NCBI GenBank assembly: GCA_041738875.1
Contig: JBGSOW010000022.1
Span: 1-19,612 of the forward strand
Direction: 5' to 3'
Length of the DNA stretch: 19,612 bases
From: JBGSOW01 sp041738875
GTDB taxonomy: Bacteria > Patescibacteriota > Dojkabacteria > CALFHW01
The position numbers were made by a program, and so were the translations under genes. Positions 1-7,522 of the stretch are shown piece after piece; position 1 is the stretch's first letter, and each line of letters opens with the position of its first letter. The notes beneath the pieces are model-generated. The model made no database searches. It was not told where the DNA came from and saw nothing but the letters and a program-made list of their open reading frames with translations.

Positions 1-250
1 CATTTTCCCAACCATCCCAAATAATAACCTCGTCTACATACTTTAAACTTTCAAGCATTAATTTTCGCTCTTCCTGTTTAAAAATAGGACGTCCAGGGCC
101 TTTCTTTTTCTCTATTTCGCTGTCAGAATGAATCGCAACCACGATTTTTACCCCGACTGGCAGGCGCTCACGCACACTTTTCAAAAGGTGAACATGCCCA
201 GCATGCACAAGATCAAAACAACCCGAAGTAAATGCAATATCTCCCGCCAC
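1..250 (-). CDS. Cytidylyltransferase-like nucleotidyltransferase, N-terminal part (runs off the window)
   Basis: The first 83 codons of a minus-strand gene that continues past base 1. The protein opens with a beta strand and GCFDLVHAGHVHLL (residues 10-23). Its HAGH at 16-19 is the HxGH nucleotide-binding signature of the cytidylyltransferase superfamily (glycerol-3-phosphate cytidylyltransferase, the ADP-heptose RfaE/HldE C-terminal domain, FAD synthetase). A second family feature, RPIFKQEERKLMLESLKYVD, follows and corresponds to the conserved R-x(n)-eqR...l..l..VD block. Such enzymes transfer a nucleotide from CTP or ATP to a phosphorylated substrate; the substrate cannot be read from this fragment. 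The start is a GTG at 248-250, chosen because the frame contains no ATG between it and an upstream in-frame stop. No ribosome-binding site precedes it, so the exact start is uncertain. It is transcribed in the same direction as nrdJ but lies beyond nrdJ's hairpin. Confidence 0.8.
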   Translation of the reverse strand, partial: MAGDIAFTSGCFDLVHAGHVHLLKSVRERLPVGVKIVVAIHSDSEIEKKKGPGRPIFKQEERKLMLESLKYVDEVIIWDGWEN

Positions 251-322
251 TGTGTGAAGTATTAAATATTATGTACTAACTATTTGCCTTATTATACAAG
301 ACTAATGCTTATTGATATTAAG

Positions 323-348
323 AAGGACGGGTCTTTCGGCCCGTCCTT
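323..348 (-). terminator. Hairpin after nrdJ, probable terminator
   Basis: A perfect 9-bp inverted repeat, AAGGACGGG (323-331) and CCCGTCCTT (340-348), extendable by one G-T and one C-G pair to leave a 4-base loop. It lies 50 bases past the nrdJ stop codon and before the next minus-strand gene. The stem is strongly GC-rich in an AT-rich surrounding. On the minus strand the bases after it (CTTAATATCAAT) are only weakly T-rich, so its efficiency as an intrinsic terminator is uncertain. Confidence 0.6.
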
Positions 349-397
349 GCTAATTAATACTACATTTGAACTTCAGCTTATATTTGTTTCATTAAGT

Positions 398-3300
398 TTA
401 ACTACAACCAGTTGTAGTTCCGCAGTCGGGACACTTGTAGCAAGCGCCGTTTCTGATAGTTACACTTCCGCAGTTTGAGCAGAGAGGTGCGTCTTCATTA
501 TTTTCACGCATCGCCATTTGCTGCTGCATTTTAGCAAATGCCTCTAGGTCGATTGCTGAAGCCGCACTCTTATCTTCGCTGACTCCCTGTTTTGCATCTG
601 CATTTGTATTTACATTTGCAGATTCAGCTTTGACAGATTCTTGCGGTCTATCCAAAACTATACTTTCTTTTTGACTAAAATTAGCGCTTGCTGCTTTATC
701 TTGAGACGGATCCATAGACCTATAATTAGTTTCAGATGTCACTATAGGGCTTGCAAATTTAATCAAACTTCCAGTGCCATTGTCTGAAATTTTGCCGTTG
801 AACCCAGTTAAATTTATACGAGCATTCGAACCAGTATCAGAGTAAGACTTTTCAACTAGGTCGCTGTCGTGGTACATCTTTGCTCTCTCACGGTCTAAGA
901 ATTTCAAGCTCAACCATCTGCCAATGTAATCAACAATTGATTTTGACATTGGAATTTCCCTATTACTCGTAAGCCCACTTGGCTCAAAGCGCACGTGAGT
1001 AAGTTTACGCACAATTGTCTCCAAAGGCACACCATACTGCAGGTTGATAGAGATCATCATCGAAAGAATATTGATAATACCCGATAAAGTACTACCTTCT
1101 TTGCTCATAGTGATAAAAATCTCACCCGGTTTACCGTCGTCGTACAATCCAACTGTGATGAAACCTTCGTGTCCACCAACCGAGAATTTATGAGTGATAC
1201 TCTGTCGTTCGTCTGGTAGTGTTCTTCTATATGGCCTTTGAGCATCAGCATACAATGTTTTCTGTACTTCTTTTATATCGATTTCAGGCTGGGATTCATC
1301 ATCTTCACTGAAATCAAACAACCTCGCGTAAACACTGTTACTAGATGAACCACTATTTAAAGGTTGGCTTAATTTCGAACCATCTCTATAAAGTGCAGTT
1401 GCCTTAAGCATCAGATCCCAACTTTTCATATAAGCGTCAGCAACATCATCAATGCTTGCTTCTTCAGGCATATTGATTGTTTTACTAATCGCGCCAGAAA
1501 TAAACGGTTGCGCTGCTGCCATTTGATTCAAATGACCAGTGTAGGCTATAAACCTTGTTCCTTTTTCACCATTTTTATTGGCTGTATCAAAAACTGCGTA
1601 GTGCTGTGTCTGTAAGTAAGGAGCGCCTTCTACAGTCATCACACCACATACTACCTCATTTGCAGCTTCTATCTCTTCGTCTGTAAATCCAATTTCGTTA
1701 AGTAAATTGAAATTTGCATCATTTAATTTTTCTGCTGAGATATTTAGAATCTCTCGGCAAAAATCTTCTCCTACTGTCCATTTACTGAAAGCGTATTTCA
1801 GGTGGAATACACTAGGTAGAATTGCTTCAACTGTAGCTATTTTCTCATCTGTAAATCCTTTTTCCTTTAGTGAAACAGTATTTACAACTGGTGAATTTTC
1901 CAAACTCTGACTTCCAACAGCATAATCAATAATTGCTTTAATCTGATCCTCAGGGTAACCAAGGTTTTTCAAAGCTGGTCTGATAGATTGATTAATTATT
2001 TTAAAATAACCACCACCAACAAGTTTTTTAAATTTAACCAAGGCAAAATCTGGTTCGATTCCTGTTGTATCACAGTCCATAACCAAACCACTAGTTCCTG
2101 TTGGGGCGATACATGTCACTTGAGCATTTCTATAACCAAACTCTTCGCCCAAAGAAAGTGCATAATCCCAAACAGATTTTGCTGCATTAGTAAGATTGTC
2201 AGCCAAAAGATCACTTCTGAATAGTTTCGGAGCGATAGTTAGGCCTTCGTATTCTTCGTTGGAAGCAGAATAGGCTGCGCGCCTGTGATTTCTAATAACA
2301 CGCAACATGTGCTCTCTATTGTGTGGGTACATTTTGAATGTTCCCAAGACGTTTGCCATTTCAGCAGAGGTTGCATATGATTCGCCGCCCATAATAGCAG
2401 TTACAGCTCCTGTAACTGCAGCACCTTCGTCACTATCATATGGAAGTCCCATTTGCATAAGTAGTGTGCCAATATTTGCATATCCCAAACCAAGAGTCCT
2501 ATAGTTATAAGTTCCCACTGCCATAGTTGAACTAGGTAGTTGCGACATTAAAACAGAGATTTCTAGAATCATTGTCGTAAGTCTTACAACATGAATAAAT
2601 TCCTCAGTATCAAAGAAATTATCCTCTGTTTTATAGAATTTCAACATATTAATCTGATACAAATTACATGCTGTTTCATCCAAGAACATGTATTCAGAAC
2701 ATGGATTTGAGCCGATGATATCGCCGTCAGCAGGGCAGGTATGCCATTCGTTGATTGTTGTATGGAATTGCACGCCAGGATCTGCACTTCCCCAAGCAGC
2801 GAAATTAACTTGATCCCAAAGGGCTCTTGCTTTGATAGTTTTGTTAACTCCACCATCTAGTCTATTGATTAAATTCCAGTCGGAATTCTCATTCACGGCT
2901 TGCATGAACGCGTTTGTAACTCTAATTGAGTTATTCGAATTCTGCCCGTCCACAGTGTAATAAGCTTCAGATCGGAAATCGGTGTCAAACACATCGAAAT
3001 CAAAAGAACTTGATTTAAAGCCATTTTCGATTAACATTAGAACTCTTTTTACATAGTTCAAAGGTACAAATCTTGAATTTGCCTCGCGGATAAGTGCTTT
3101 AAGTTCTTTATTTACGTCAGGATCGATACCATTTTCTTCAGCAGATTTCATAATTCGCAAAAGGAAATCATGATTGATGTGAGAACCCACAACTAAATCT
3201 GCTACTTTTTGCTCTTCACGTACTTTCCAATTAATAAAAGTCTCGATCTCTGGATGATCAGCGTCCAAAATAACCATTTTCGCAGCTCTTCTTGTTGTAC

Positions 3301-4240
3301 CACCTGATTGAATTGCTCCTGCGCCGGCGTCTAACACTTTTAAAAAGCTCATTAAGCCTGAGGATACTCCACCTCCAGCAAGTTTTTCGCCTTTACCTCG
3401 CAATTTAGAAAAATTTGTACCAGTACCAGATCCATATTTAAATAGCCTTGCCTCTTTTGTAATCAAATCAAAGATTCCACCTGGATTTACTAGGTCGTCT
3501 TTAACTTCTTGAATAAAACATGCATGTGGTTGTGGCCTAGAGTAAGCATCTTTTGATTGTTCTAATTTTCCAGTATCTGGGTCAACATAATAATGACCTT
3601 GTGCTTCGCCCGTGATACCATACGCCCAATGCAAGCCTGTATTAAACCACTGCGGGCTGTTTGGGACTGCGATTTGGTCGACGATCATGTATTTGACCTC
3701 ATCTTCGAAGGCTTGCGCGTCTTCCTTGGAATCAAAATAACCGTATTTTTCTCCCCACCATCTCCATGTTCCTGCCATGCGGTGAGCTACTTGCTTTATT
3801 GAAGTTTCTGCGCCTAACTCCTGCTTACCATCTTCACTCAATTTCTCAGTTCCATCGGCATTAAACTGAGGTACACCACGTTTTCGTAGGTATTTCTGCG
3901 CCAAAATGTCTGTTGCGACTTGAGACCAAGTTTCAGGCACTTCCACACCCTTAAGCTCAAAAACAACCGAGCCGTCAGGATTAACTATTTTAGAAGTACG
4001 CTTATCAAATTTAATATCCGCATAAATGTCATTTTCATTACCTTTTGTGTAGTGACGGTTGATTTTTAAACCATTTTTACCAAGATTCTCCTGTTTTCTC
4101 CTAAGTAAATCCATTTCTGTAATCGTATATTCTGAAGTCTCAGTCTTTGCGAATTTTATTTGATTTGTGGACTTTTCATTCTTCGAAGAAGTTATTGGGT
4201 TAGTTTGTGGTGCGTTGATAATGGGCATCGGACTTTTCAT
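398..4240 (-). CDS. nrdJ: Adenosylcobalamin-dependent (class II) ribonucleoside-diphosphate reductase
   Basis: Reduces ribonucleotides to deoxyribonucleotides with a cobalamin-generated thiyl radical, without oxygen or a radical-bearing small subunit. The 1280-residue length fits the long NrdJ form. Seen in the sequence: PNSPQWFNTGL in the substrate region; HACFI with Cys241; NPCSEY with Asn512, Cys514 (thiyl radical) and Glu516; Cys525, 11 residues after Cys514. Cys241 and Cys525 would be the redox pair. The phosphate-binding PTGTSGLVMDCDTTG starts at residue 713. A TSCPD-type domain lies around 1000-1110. A Cys-rich tail (CSNCG...CYKCPDCGTTTGC) ends the protein and fits the C-terminal zinc ribbon/redox tail of this family. 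A Ser/Asn/Ala-rich linker precedes the tail. The first ~60 residues are polar and look lineage-specific. The gene starts 5 bases after the nrdR stop, so the two share a transcript. No Shine-Dalgarno is present. No alternative reductase is seen in the window. Confidence 0.96.
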   Translation of the reverse strand: MKSPMPIINAPQTNPITSSKNEKSTNQIKFAKTETSEYTITEMDLLRRKQENLGKNGLKINRHYTKGNENDIYADIKFDKRTSKIVNPDGSVVFELKGVEVPETWSQVATDILAQKYLRKRGVPQFNADGTEKLSEDGKQELGAETSIKQVAHRMAGTWRWWGEKYGYFDSKEDAQAFEDEVKYMIVDQIAVPNSPQWFNTGLHWAYGITGEAQGHYYVDPDTGKLEQSKDAYSRPQPHACFIQEVKDDLVNPGGIFDLITKEARLFKYGSGTGTNFSKLRGKGEKLAGGGVSSGLMSFLKVLDAGAGAIQSGGTTRRAAKMVILDADHPEIETFINWKVREEQKVADLVVGSHINHDFLLRIMKSAEENGIDPDVNKELKALIREANSRFVPLNYVKRVLMLIENGFKSSSFDFDVFDTDFRSEAYYTVDGQNSNNSIRVTNAFMQAVNENSDWNLINRLDGGVNKTIKARALWDQVNFAAWGSADPGVQFHTTINEWHTCPADGDIIGSNPCSEYMFLDETACNLYQINMLKFYKTEDNFFDTEEFIHVVRLTTMILEISVLMSQLPSSTMAVGTYNYRTLGLGYANIGTLLMQMGLPYDSDEGAAVTGAVTAIMGGESYATSAEMANVLGTFKMYPHNREHMLRVIRNHRRAAYSASNEEYEGLTIAPKLFRSDLLADNLTNAAKSVWDYALSLGEEFGYRNAQVTCIAPTGTSGLVMDCDTTGIEPDFALVKFKKLVGGGYFKIINQSIRPALKNLGYPEDQIKAIIDYAVGSQSLENSPVVNTVSLKEKGFTDEKIATVEAILPSVFHLKYAFSKWTVGEDFCREILNISAEKLNDANFNLLNEIGFTDEEIEAANEVVCGVMTVEGAPYLQTQHYAVFDTANKNGEKGTRFIAYTGHLNQMAAAQPFISGAISKTINMPEEASIDDVADAYMKSWDLMLKATALYRDGSKLSQPLNSGSSSNSVYARLFDFSEDDESQPEIDIKEVQKTLYADAQRPYRRTLPDERQSITHKFSVGGHEGFITVGLYDDGKPGEIFITMSKEGSTLSGIINILSMMISINLQYGVPLETIVRKLTHVRFEPSGLTSNREIPMSKSIVDYIGRWLSLKFLDRERAKMYHDSDLVEKSYSDTGSNARINLTGFNGKISDNGTGSLIKFASPIVTSETNYRSMDPSQDKAASANFSQKESIVLDRPQESVKAESANVNTNADAKQGVSEDKSAASAIDLEAFAKMQQQMAMRENNEDAPLCSNCGSVTIRNGACYKCPDCGTTTGCS

Positions 4241-4245
4241 TAATA

Positions 4246-4701
4246 TTAATTAGTTTTCGTTAATTTTTTTAATTCGTTTTCAATATCCTCAATCGACGTA
4301 AAATCCAAGTAAACTGTTGCATACAACATGTAAGCAACTTTATCTAATTCTTTCAATTTATCTAGTATCGCCTGACCGATTTCTGCAGAAGTTATAATTG
4401 ATCTGTGTTTATTGGTTAAAGTAAGCTCAATTGCTTCCAGTAACTTTTCAACCTCAAGTTCTGCAATATTCCTCTTCTTTGTGCCTTTTAGTATCGAGTT
4501 TTTTAGTTTTTGTCGGTCGTATTCTTCGACTCGCCCCGATCTTTTTCGCACCAAAAAATTGGCACTATCTATGCGCTCATAAGTTGTGTAACGTGTTGTA
4601 CAGCTTATGCATTCGCGCCTACGCCTTATTGTATTATTTTCTTTGTTGTTTCTCTTGTCGACAACTTTGCTAGATTCGTTTCCGCAGTTTGTGCATTTCA
4701 T
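4246..4701 (-). CDS. nrdR: Transcriptional repressor NrdR
   Basis: Nucleotide-sensing repressor of ribonucleotide reductase genes. The 151 residues show the canonical layout. A zinc ribbon uses Cys3, Cys6, Cys31 and Cys34 (MKCTNC...RRRRECISC). The basic IRRRREC stretch contacts DNA. An ATP-cone domain follows (about 45-135: VRKRSGRVEEYDRQKL, ending AYMLYATVYLDF), which binds ATP/dATP. The reading frame is open 13 codons further upstream to 4740. The ATG at 4701 is chosen because NrdR proteins begin MxCPxC, and because the longer start would place both operator-like boxes inside the coding region. It is the first gene of the nrdR-nrdJ operon, and the two boxes immediately upstream imply autoregulation. 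Confidence 0.95.
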   Translation of the reverse strand: MKCTNCGNESSKVVDKRNNKENNTIRRRRECISCTTRYTTYERIDSANFLVRKRSGRVEEYDRQKLKNSILKGTKKRNIAELEVEKLLEAIELTLTNKHRSIITSAEIGQAILDKLKELDKVAYMLYATVYLDFTSIEDIENELKKLTKTN

Positions 4702-4707
4702 TCGTGT

Positions 4708-4723
4708 ATACAATAAGTTGTGG
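4708..4723 (-). promoter_or_regulatory. NrdR box 2 (proximal operator)
   Basis: Minus-strand sequence CCACAACTTATTGTAT, which by hand alignment matches the published NrdR-box consensus ACACWATATATWGTGT at 12 of 16 positions. It ends 6 bases before the nrdR ATG and overlaps a possible -10 element (TATTGT, 8 bases before the ATG). Binding there would block transcription. Its centre lies 30 bp from that of box 1, about three helical turns, as is usual for paired NrdR boxes. Confidence 0.72.
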
Positions 4724-4737
4724 TATACATAAGCTAG

Positions 4738-4753
4738 CAACTACAGGTTGTGT
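4738..4753 (-). promoter_or_regulatory. NrdR box 1 (distal operator)
   Basis: Minus-strand sequence ACACAACCTGTAGTTG, matching the NrdR-box consensus at 11 of 16 positions, with the ACAC...TAGT arms conserved. A TTGACA (-35-like) lies directly upstream at 4755-4760. Box 1 alone would be weak evidence; its 30-bp phasing with box 2 in front of nrdR itself is what makes it credible. Confidence 0.65.
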
Positions 4754-4840
4754 ATGTCAAATGGTTTTCGGGAGAGTTTGAGAAGAGTTACTGAATGCTT
4801 GTTCTTGTTAATTTGTAGAAAATTTGTATTCGCTTAGAAT

Positions 4841-5560
4841 CTAGTAACTCAAAACTTTTTCAGTATAACCTGCTTGGTAGAGTGATGCAAGATGGGGCAG
4901 AGTTTTCATTGCGTGCTTGATTAGACTAACTTGACCCCTGCGTTTTGCAACCTCAAGTAGCCTTTCCCTCAAAGCATGCAGATAAAATACGTCTTTTACA
5001 GTGTACTGTACTAGCTTGTCGTCCCATTGATTTGGAGCTAGGTCAAGCTGAGTATAATTTTGTTTTTCTTCATTATATTTTGGATCAAGCAAAGTTTGAA
5101 TCAAATAAACCAGCCCATGCTCATGTGAATTAGAGAACAGAATTCTAGATGCTACTTTAGTGTCAAATACACTTCCTTTGAATTCTACTCCAGCTGCAAT
5201 CTGCAGCCTGGGAAGGTCTGCTGAGGCAACATGCATAATAAGTTCTACGTCAGTTCTAGCTAGTATTCGTGTAAGTTGTTCTTTGACGACATTTTGCGCC
5301 TCCGACTTTGGGTTTAGACTATTCCAAACCCAAACAACTTCTATGTTTAATTCATTTTCTGCGCCTTCTTTTGGACTTGCAAGTTGTATCGCACACAGTC
5401 TATCCTGGTTTAAATCAAAGCTAAGATACTCAGTATCCACAGCTATCCAGGGTATTTTAGAATAATCAAAAGTTAGTTCCTCAGTAAATACAGCCTCCTG
5501 CGTAAGAAAGCTGTCAGGCATATAAGGACTTCGAAATTTAAATTTCCTTGTAAAGTTCAT
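4841..5560 (-). CDS. RNase D-like 3'-5' exonuclease (DEDDy family)
   Basis: A 239-residue protein consisting essentially of one DnaQ-like exonuclease domain. The motifs in order are Exo I DTE (Asp42, Glu44), Exo II HVASADLPRL (Asp115) and Exo III YTVKD (Tyr186, Asp190). These are the four metal-binding acidic residues and catalytic Tyr of the DEDDy subgroup. Ribonuclease D trims tRNA and other small RNA 3' ends in a two-metal reaction. Full-length RNase D (about 370 residues) adds HRDC domains, which are absent here, so the substrate may differ and I give no symbol. It lies upstream of nrdR on the same strand, separated by about 140 bases containing the NrdR boxes, so it is probably a separate unit. 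The start follows a TATAAT by 9 bases. Confidence 0.85.
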   Translation of the reverse strand: MNFTRKFKFRSPYMPDSFLTQEAVFTEELTFDYSKIPWIAVDTEYLSFDLNQDRLCAIQLASPKEGAENELNIEVVWVWNSLNPKSEAQNVVKEQLTRILARTDVELIMHVASADLPRLQIAAGVEFKGSVFDTKVASRILFSNSHEHGLVYLIQTLLDPKYNEEKQNYTQLDLAPNQWDDKLVQYTVKDVFYLHALRERLLEVAKRRGQVSLIKHAMKTLPHLASLYQAGYTEKVLSY

Positions 5561-5569
5561 AACTGTTAG

Positions 5570-5578
5570 ATTATATCA
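5570..5578 (-). promoter_or_regulatory. Extended -10 element for the RNase D-like gene
   Basis: Minus-strand TGATATAAT, a consensus TATAAT with the TG of an extended -10, 9 bases before the ATG at 5560. Transcription would begin about 3 bases before the start codon, leaving essentially no leader. No TTGACA-like -35 is evident. Confidence 0.6.
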
Positions 5579-5643
5579 AGCTTTGCGTTAAATATATATG
5601 GAAGTAAAATAGTTAGTACAATAATAAAATAACTAGAAAAACT

Positions 5644-7026
5644 ATGGAATTTAAAAAAGACTATAATTGGGTTCACTTTATTGGGATTGCTGGTGTGGCA
5701 ACTGCTCAACTTGCAGTAGCAATGTTAGGGAAAGGTTACGTTGTGAGCGGTAGTGATGAAAATATTTATGAGCCGATGAAATCTTACCTTGAAAGATACA
5801 AAGGCTTAAAGGTAAACAATGGGTATAATTATAGAAATCTAATAGAAGGGGATTCAATACCTAGCTTGGTAATTGCTGTTGGCGGATTATCGAGAAAAAA
5901 TAAAGAAATATTGTTTGCTAGAAAGTATGAAATAGAAGTCAAATCCTACCCCGAAGTATTACAAAATGAACTTATTGTTCCAGATAACTCAATTGTCATT
6001 GCAGGTAGTTTCGGCAAAACCACAACCACTGCCGCTTTAATTGATATATTTAAAGAAGCTGGGAAGAATATTAGTTATATGGTTGGTGGCCAAGTCGTGG
6101 GTTGGGATACAGGGTTGAGTCTAAAAACTCCTGCAACTGAGTTCTCTATAATCGAAGGTGATGAATACATGGCAAGTAGAGATGATACAAAATCAAAATT
6201 CTTCTACTACAATCCAAAATACCTAGTAATCACAGGTTACACCCATGATCATACTGATTTGTTCGCTACTGAGGAAGCTTATTTTGCAAACTTTATCAAA
6301 CTGGTTAAAACCTTGCCAAAAGATGGCATTTTGGTTCTAAATGCAAAGTTTCCGAGACTTGTTGAGCTTAGTAAATATTCAAGAGCTCGCGTTGTCTTCT
6401 ACAAATATGACAAAGATACACACCTGCCAAAAAATAACTTATTTGGAGAATTTAACTATGAAAACCTTCTAGCTGCAATTACAATTGCAACACAGTTGGG
6501 AATTGGAAACAATTCGATAAATAGTGCATTAAAAAATTTCAAAGGAATAAAAAGAAGACTTGAGCAAGTTTCTGTCATAGAAAGTAATGACAAAAAGATT
6601 CTAGTAATAGATGATTTTGGTGCCTCAGCAGGAAAAGCTGGATCAGCAATTTCAGCTATGCGAGAGAAATATCCTAAACATAAAATTGTCGCGGTCTTTG
6701 AACCCAACCTAGGAAGTAGAACTATAGAAGCAATTCCGCAATATAAGAAATCATTTGCTGAATGTGATTTTTTATTGCTACCGCAATTTACTGAAATTAA
6801 ACAACAAGGTTTGCTAACAAGCGAAGAATTCGCAAGGAATATCCTAGAAAATAATTATATAGACAAACAAAAAATTGTCCTAGTAGCGAATAATAAAAAT
6901 TTTGCTGGTGATGTGAAGGGCATTATTAATAACACAGTAGAATTAAATAATTGGATAGTTTTATTTTTATCAAGTCACTCTGTAGATAAATATTTGAAGG
7001 ATTTACATGATGTTTTCAAAAAATAA
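5644..7026 (+). CDS. Divergent Mur ligase (MurC/Mpl-like)
   Basis: A 460-residue ATP-dependent amide ligase of the Mur family, which joins amino acids or peptides to UDP-MurNAc during peptidoglycan synthesis or recycling. The N-terminal nucleotide-binding domain opens with HFIGIAGVATAQLA. The P-loop is GSFGKTTTT (residues 121-129). The central domain has THDHTDLF and FGEFNYENLLAA, equivalent to the GxHNxxNxxAA motif. FKGIKRRLEQ begins the C-terminal domain. The overall pattern is closer to Mpl (murein tripeptide recycling ligase) or MurC than to MurD, E or F. Oddly, the C-terminal segment normally reading DDxAHHP reads DDFGASAGKA here (residues 323-332), and the following motif reads FEPNLGSRT. 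The acceptor or substrate may therefore have changed. It is first of a plus-strand cluster; its 3' end overlaps the next gene by 20 bases. Confidence 0.82.
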   Translation: MEFKKDYNWVHFIGIAGVATAQLAVAMLGKGYVVSGSDENIYEPMKSYLERYKGLKVNNGYNYRNLIEGDSIPSLVIAVGGLSRKNKEILFARKYEIEVKSYPEVLQNELIVPDNSIVIAGSFGKTTTTAALIDIFKEAGKNISYMVGGQVVGWDTGLSLKTPATEFSIIEGDEYMASRDDTKSKFFYYNPKYLVITGYTHDHTDLFATEEAYFANFIKLVKTLPKDGILVLNAKFPRLVELSKYSRARVVFYKYDKDTHLPKNNLFGEFNYENLLAAITIATQLGIGNNSINSALKNFKGIKRRLEQVSVIESNDKKILVIDDFGASAGKAGSAISAMREKYPKHKIVAVFEPNLGSRTIEAIPQYKKSFAECDFLLLPQFTEIKQQGLLTSEEFARNILENNYIDKQKIVLVANNKNFAGDVKGIINNTVELNNWIVLFLSSHSVDKYLKDLHDVFKK

Positions 7027-7516
7027 GAATCATATCGATACAAGAGTGAAAAGGGAAGATAAAAAGCCTGGCAAGGATGAGAATCGTGGTCCTGTAGATA
7101 TACAAGAGCTTCTGAAAGCGAAAATAAATGAATACAGTGAAAGAGGGAAAAAGCCGCAGTACATAAACCACGAGTTTCAAGATTACGGGTACAGGCTCGC
7201 ACTTAGATTAGGCGAGGAAAAAAAGAAGTCAATGTATATTAAACTTGCAAAAATTGTCCCGCGTGCGTTGATCGAGGATTCGGCGGCATTTGCAACTGAC
7301 TACCCGCACGCAAAGAATAAAGGTAAACTTTTTCTCTGGAAACTAGGAACACTTATGGATGACTATAGAATAAAACATCCTGATTTTGTGCTGCCTAGCC
7401 TACGAAATATTGTTTCCGGCCGTGGTGGGTCTAAAAGTAAAACTAAAGCTCAAACAAAAGAAAGTAGCAAAAAGCCTGTAAAAAAATCTAATCAAATAAA
7501 CCTAATTGAGTTATAA
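7007..7516 (+). CDS. Small basic conserved-looking protein of unknown function
   Basis: A 169-residue protein that I cannot assign to a named family. It has no signal peptide or membrane segment. Residues 1-35 and 135-165 are highly charged, Lys/Ser/Gln-rich and probably disordered. The central part (about 45-130: EFQDYGYRLALRLGEEKKKS, YIKLAKIVPRALIEDSAAFA, LFLWKLGTLMDDY) looks like a compact alpha-helical domain. The basic tails would suit nucleic acid or membrane-surface binding, but this is only inference. The start (ATG at 7007, or the adjacent ATG at 7010) lies inside the end of the Mur ligase gene, so translation is probably coupled. The stop codon lies within the -10 element of the glycosyltransferase downstream. 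Confidence 0.75.
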   Translation: MMFSKNKNHIDTRVKREDKKPGKDENRGPVDIQELLKAKINEYSERGKKPQYINHEFQDYGYRLALRLGEEKKKSMYIKLAKIVPRALIEDSAAFATDYPHAKNKGKLFLWKLGTLMDDYRIKHPDFVLPSLRNIVSGRGGSKSKTKAQTKESSKKPVKKSNQINLIEL

Positions 7517-7517
7517 T
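7512..7517 (+). promoter_or_regulatory. -10 element for the glycosyltransferase gene
   Basis: A perfect TATAAT placed 5 bases before the ATG at 7523, which would start transcription at about the start codon. The TAA stop of the preceding gene (7514-7516) lies inside the hexamer. This would allow the glycosyltransferase to be expressed separately from the upstream genes. It lacks the TG extension found at several other starts. Confidence 0.5.
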
Positions 7518-7522
7518 TCTGC

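Noticed and set aside
398..4240. UGA recoding to glycine as in Gracilibacteria or SR1
   Set aside because: All large frames are intact under the standard code and TGA serves as a real stop in msrB.
4702..4740. An N-terminal extension of nrdR starting at 4740
   Set aside because: It adds 13 residues before the universal MxCxxC start and would put most of both NrdR boxes inside coding sequence; the ATG at 4701 fits the family.
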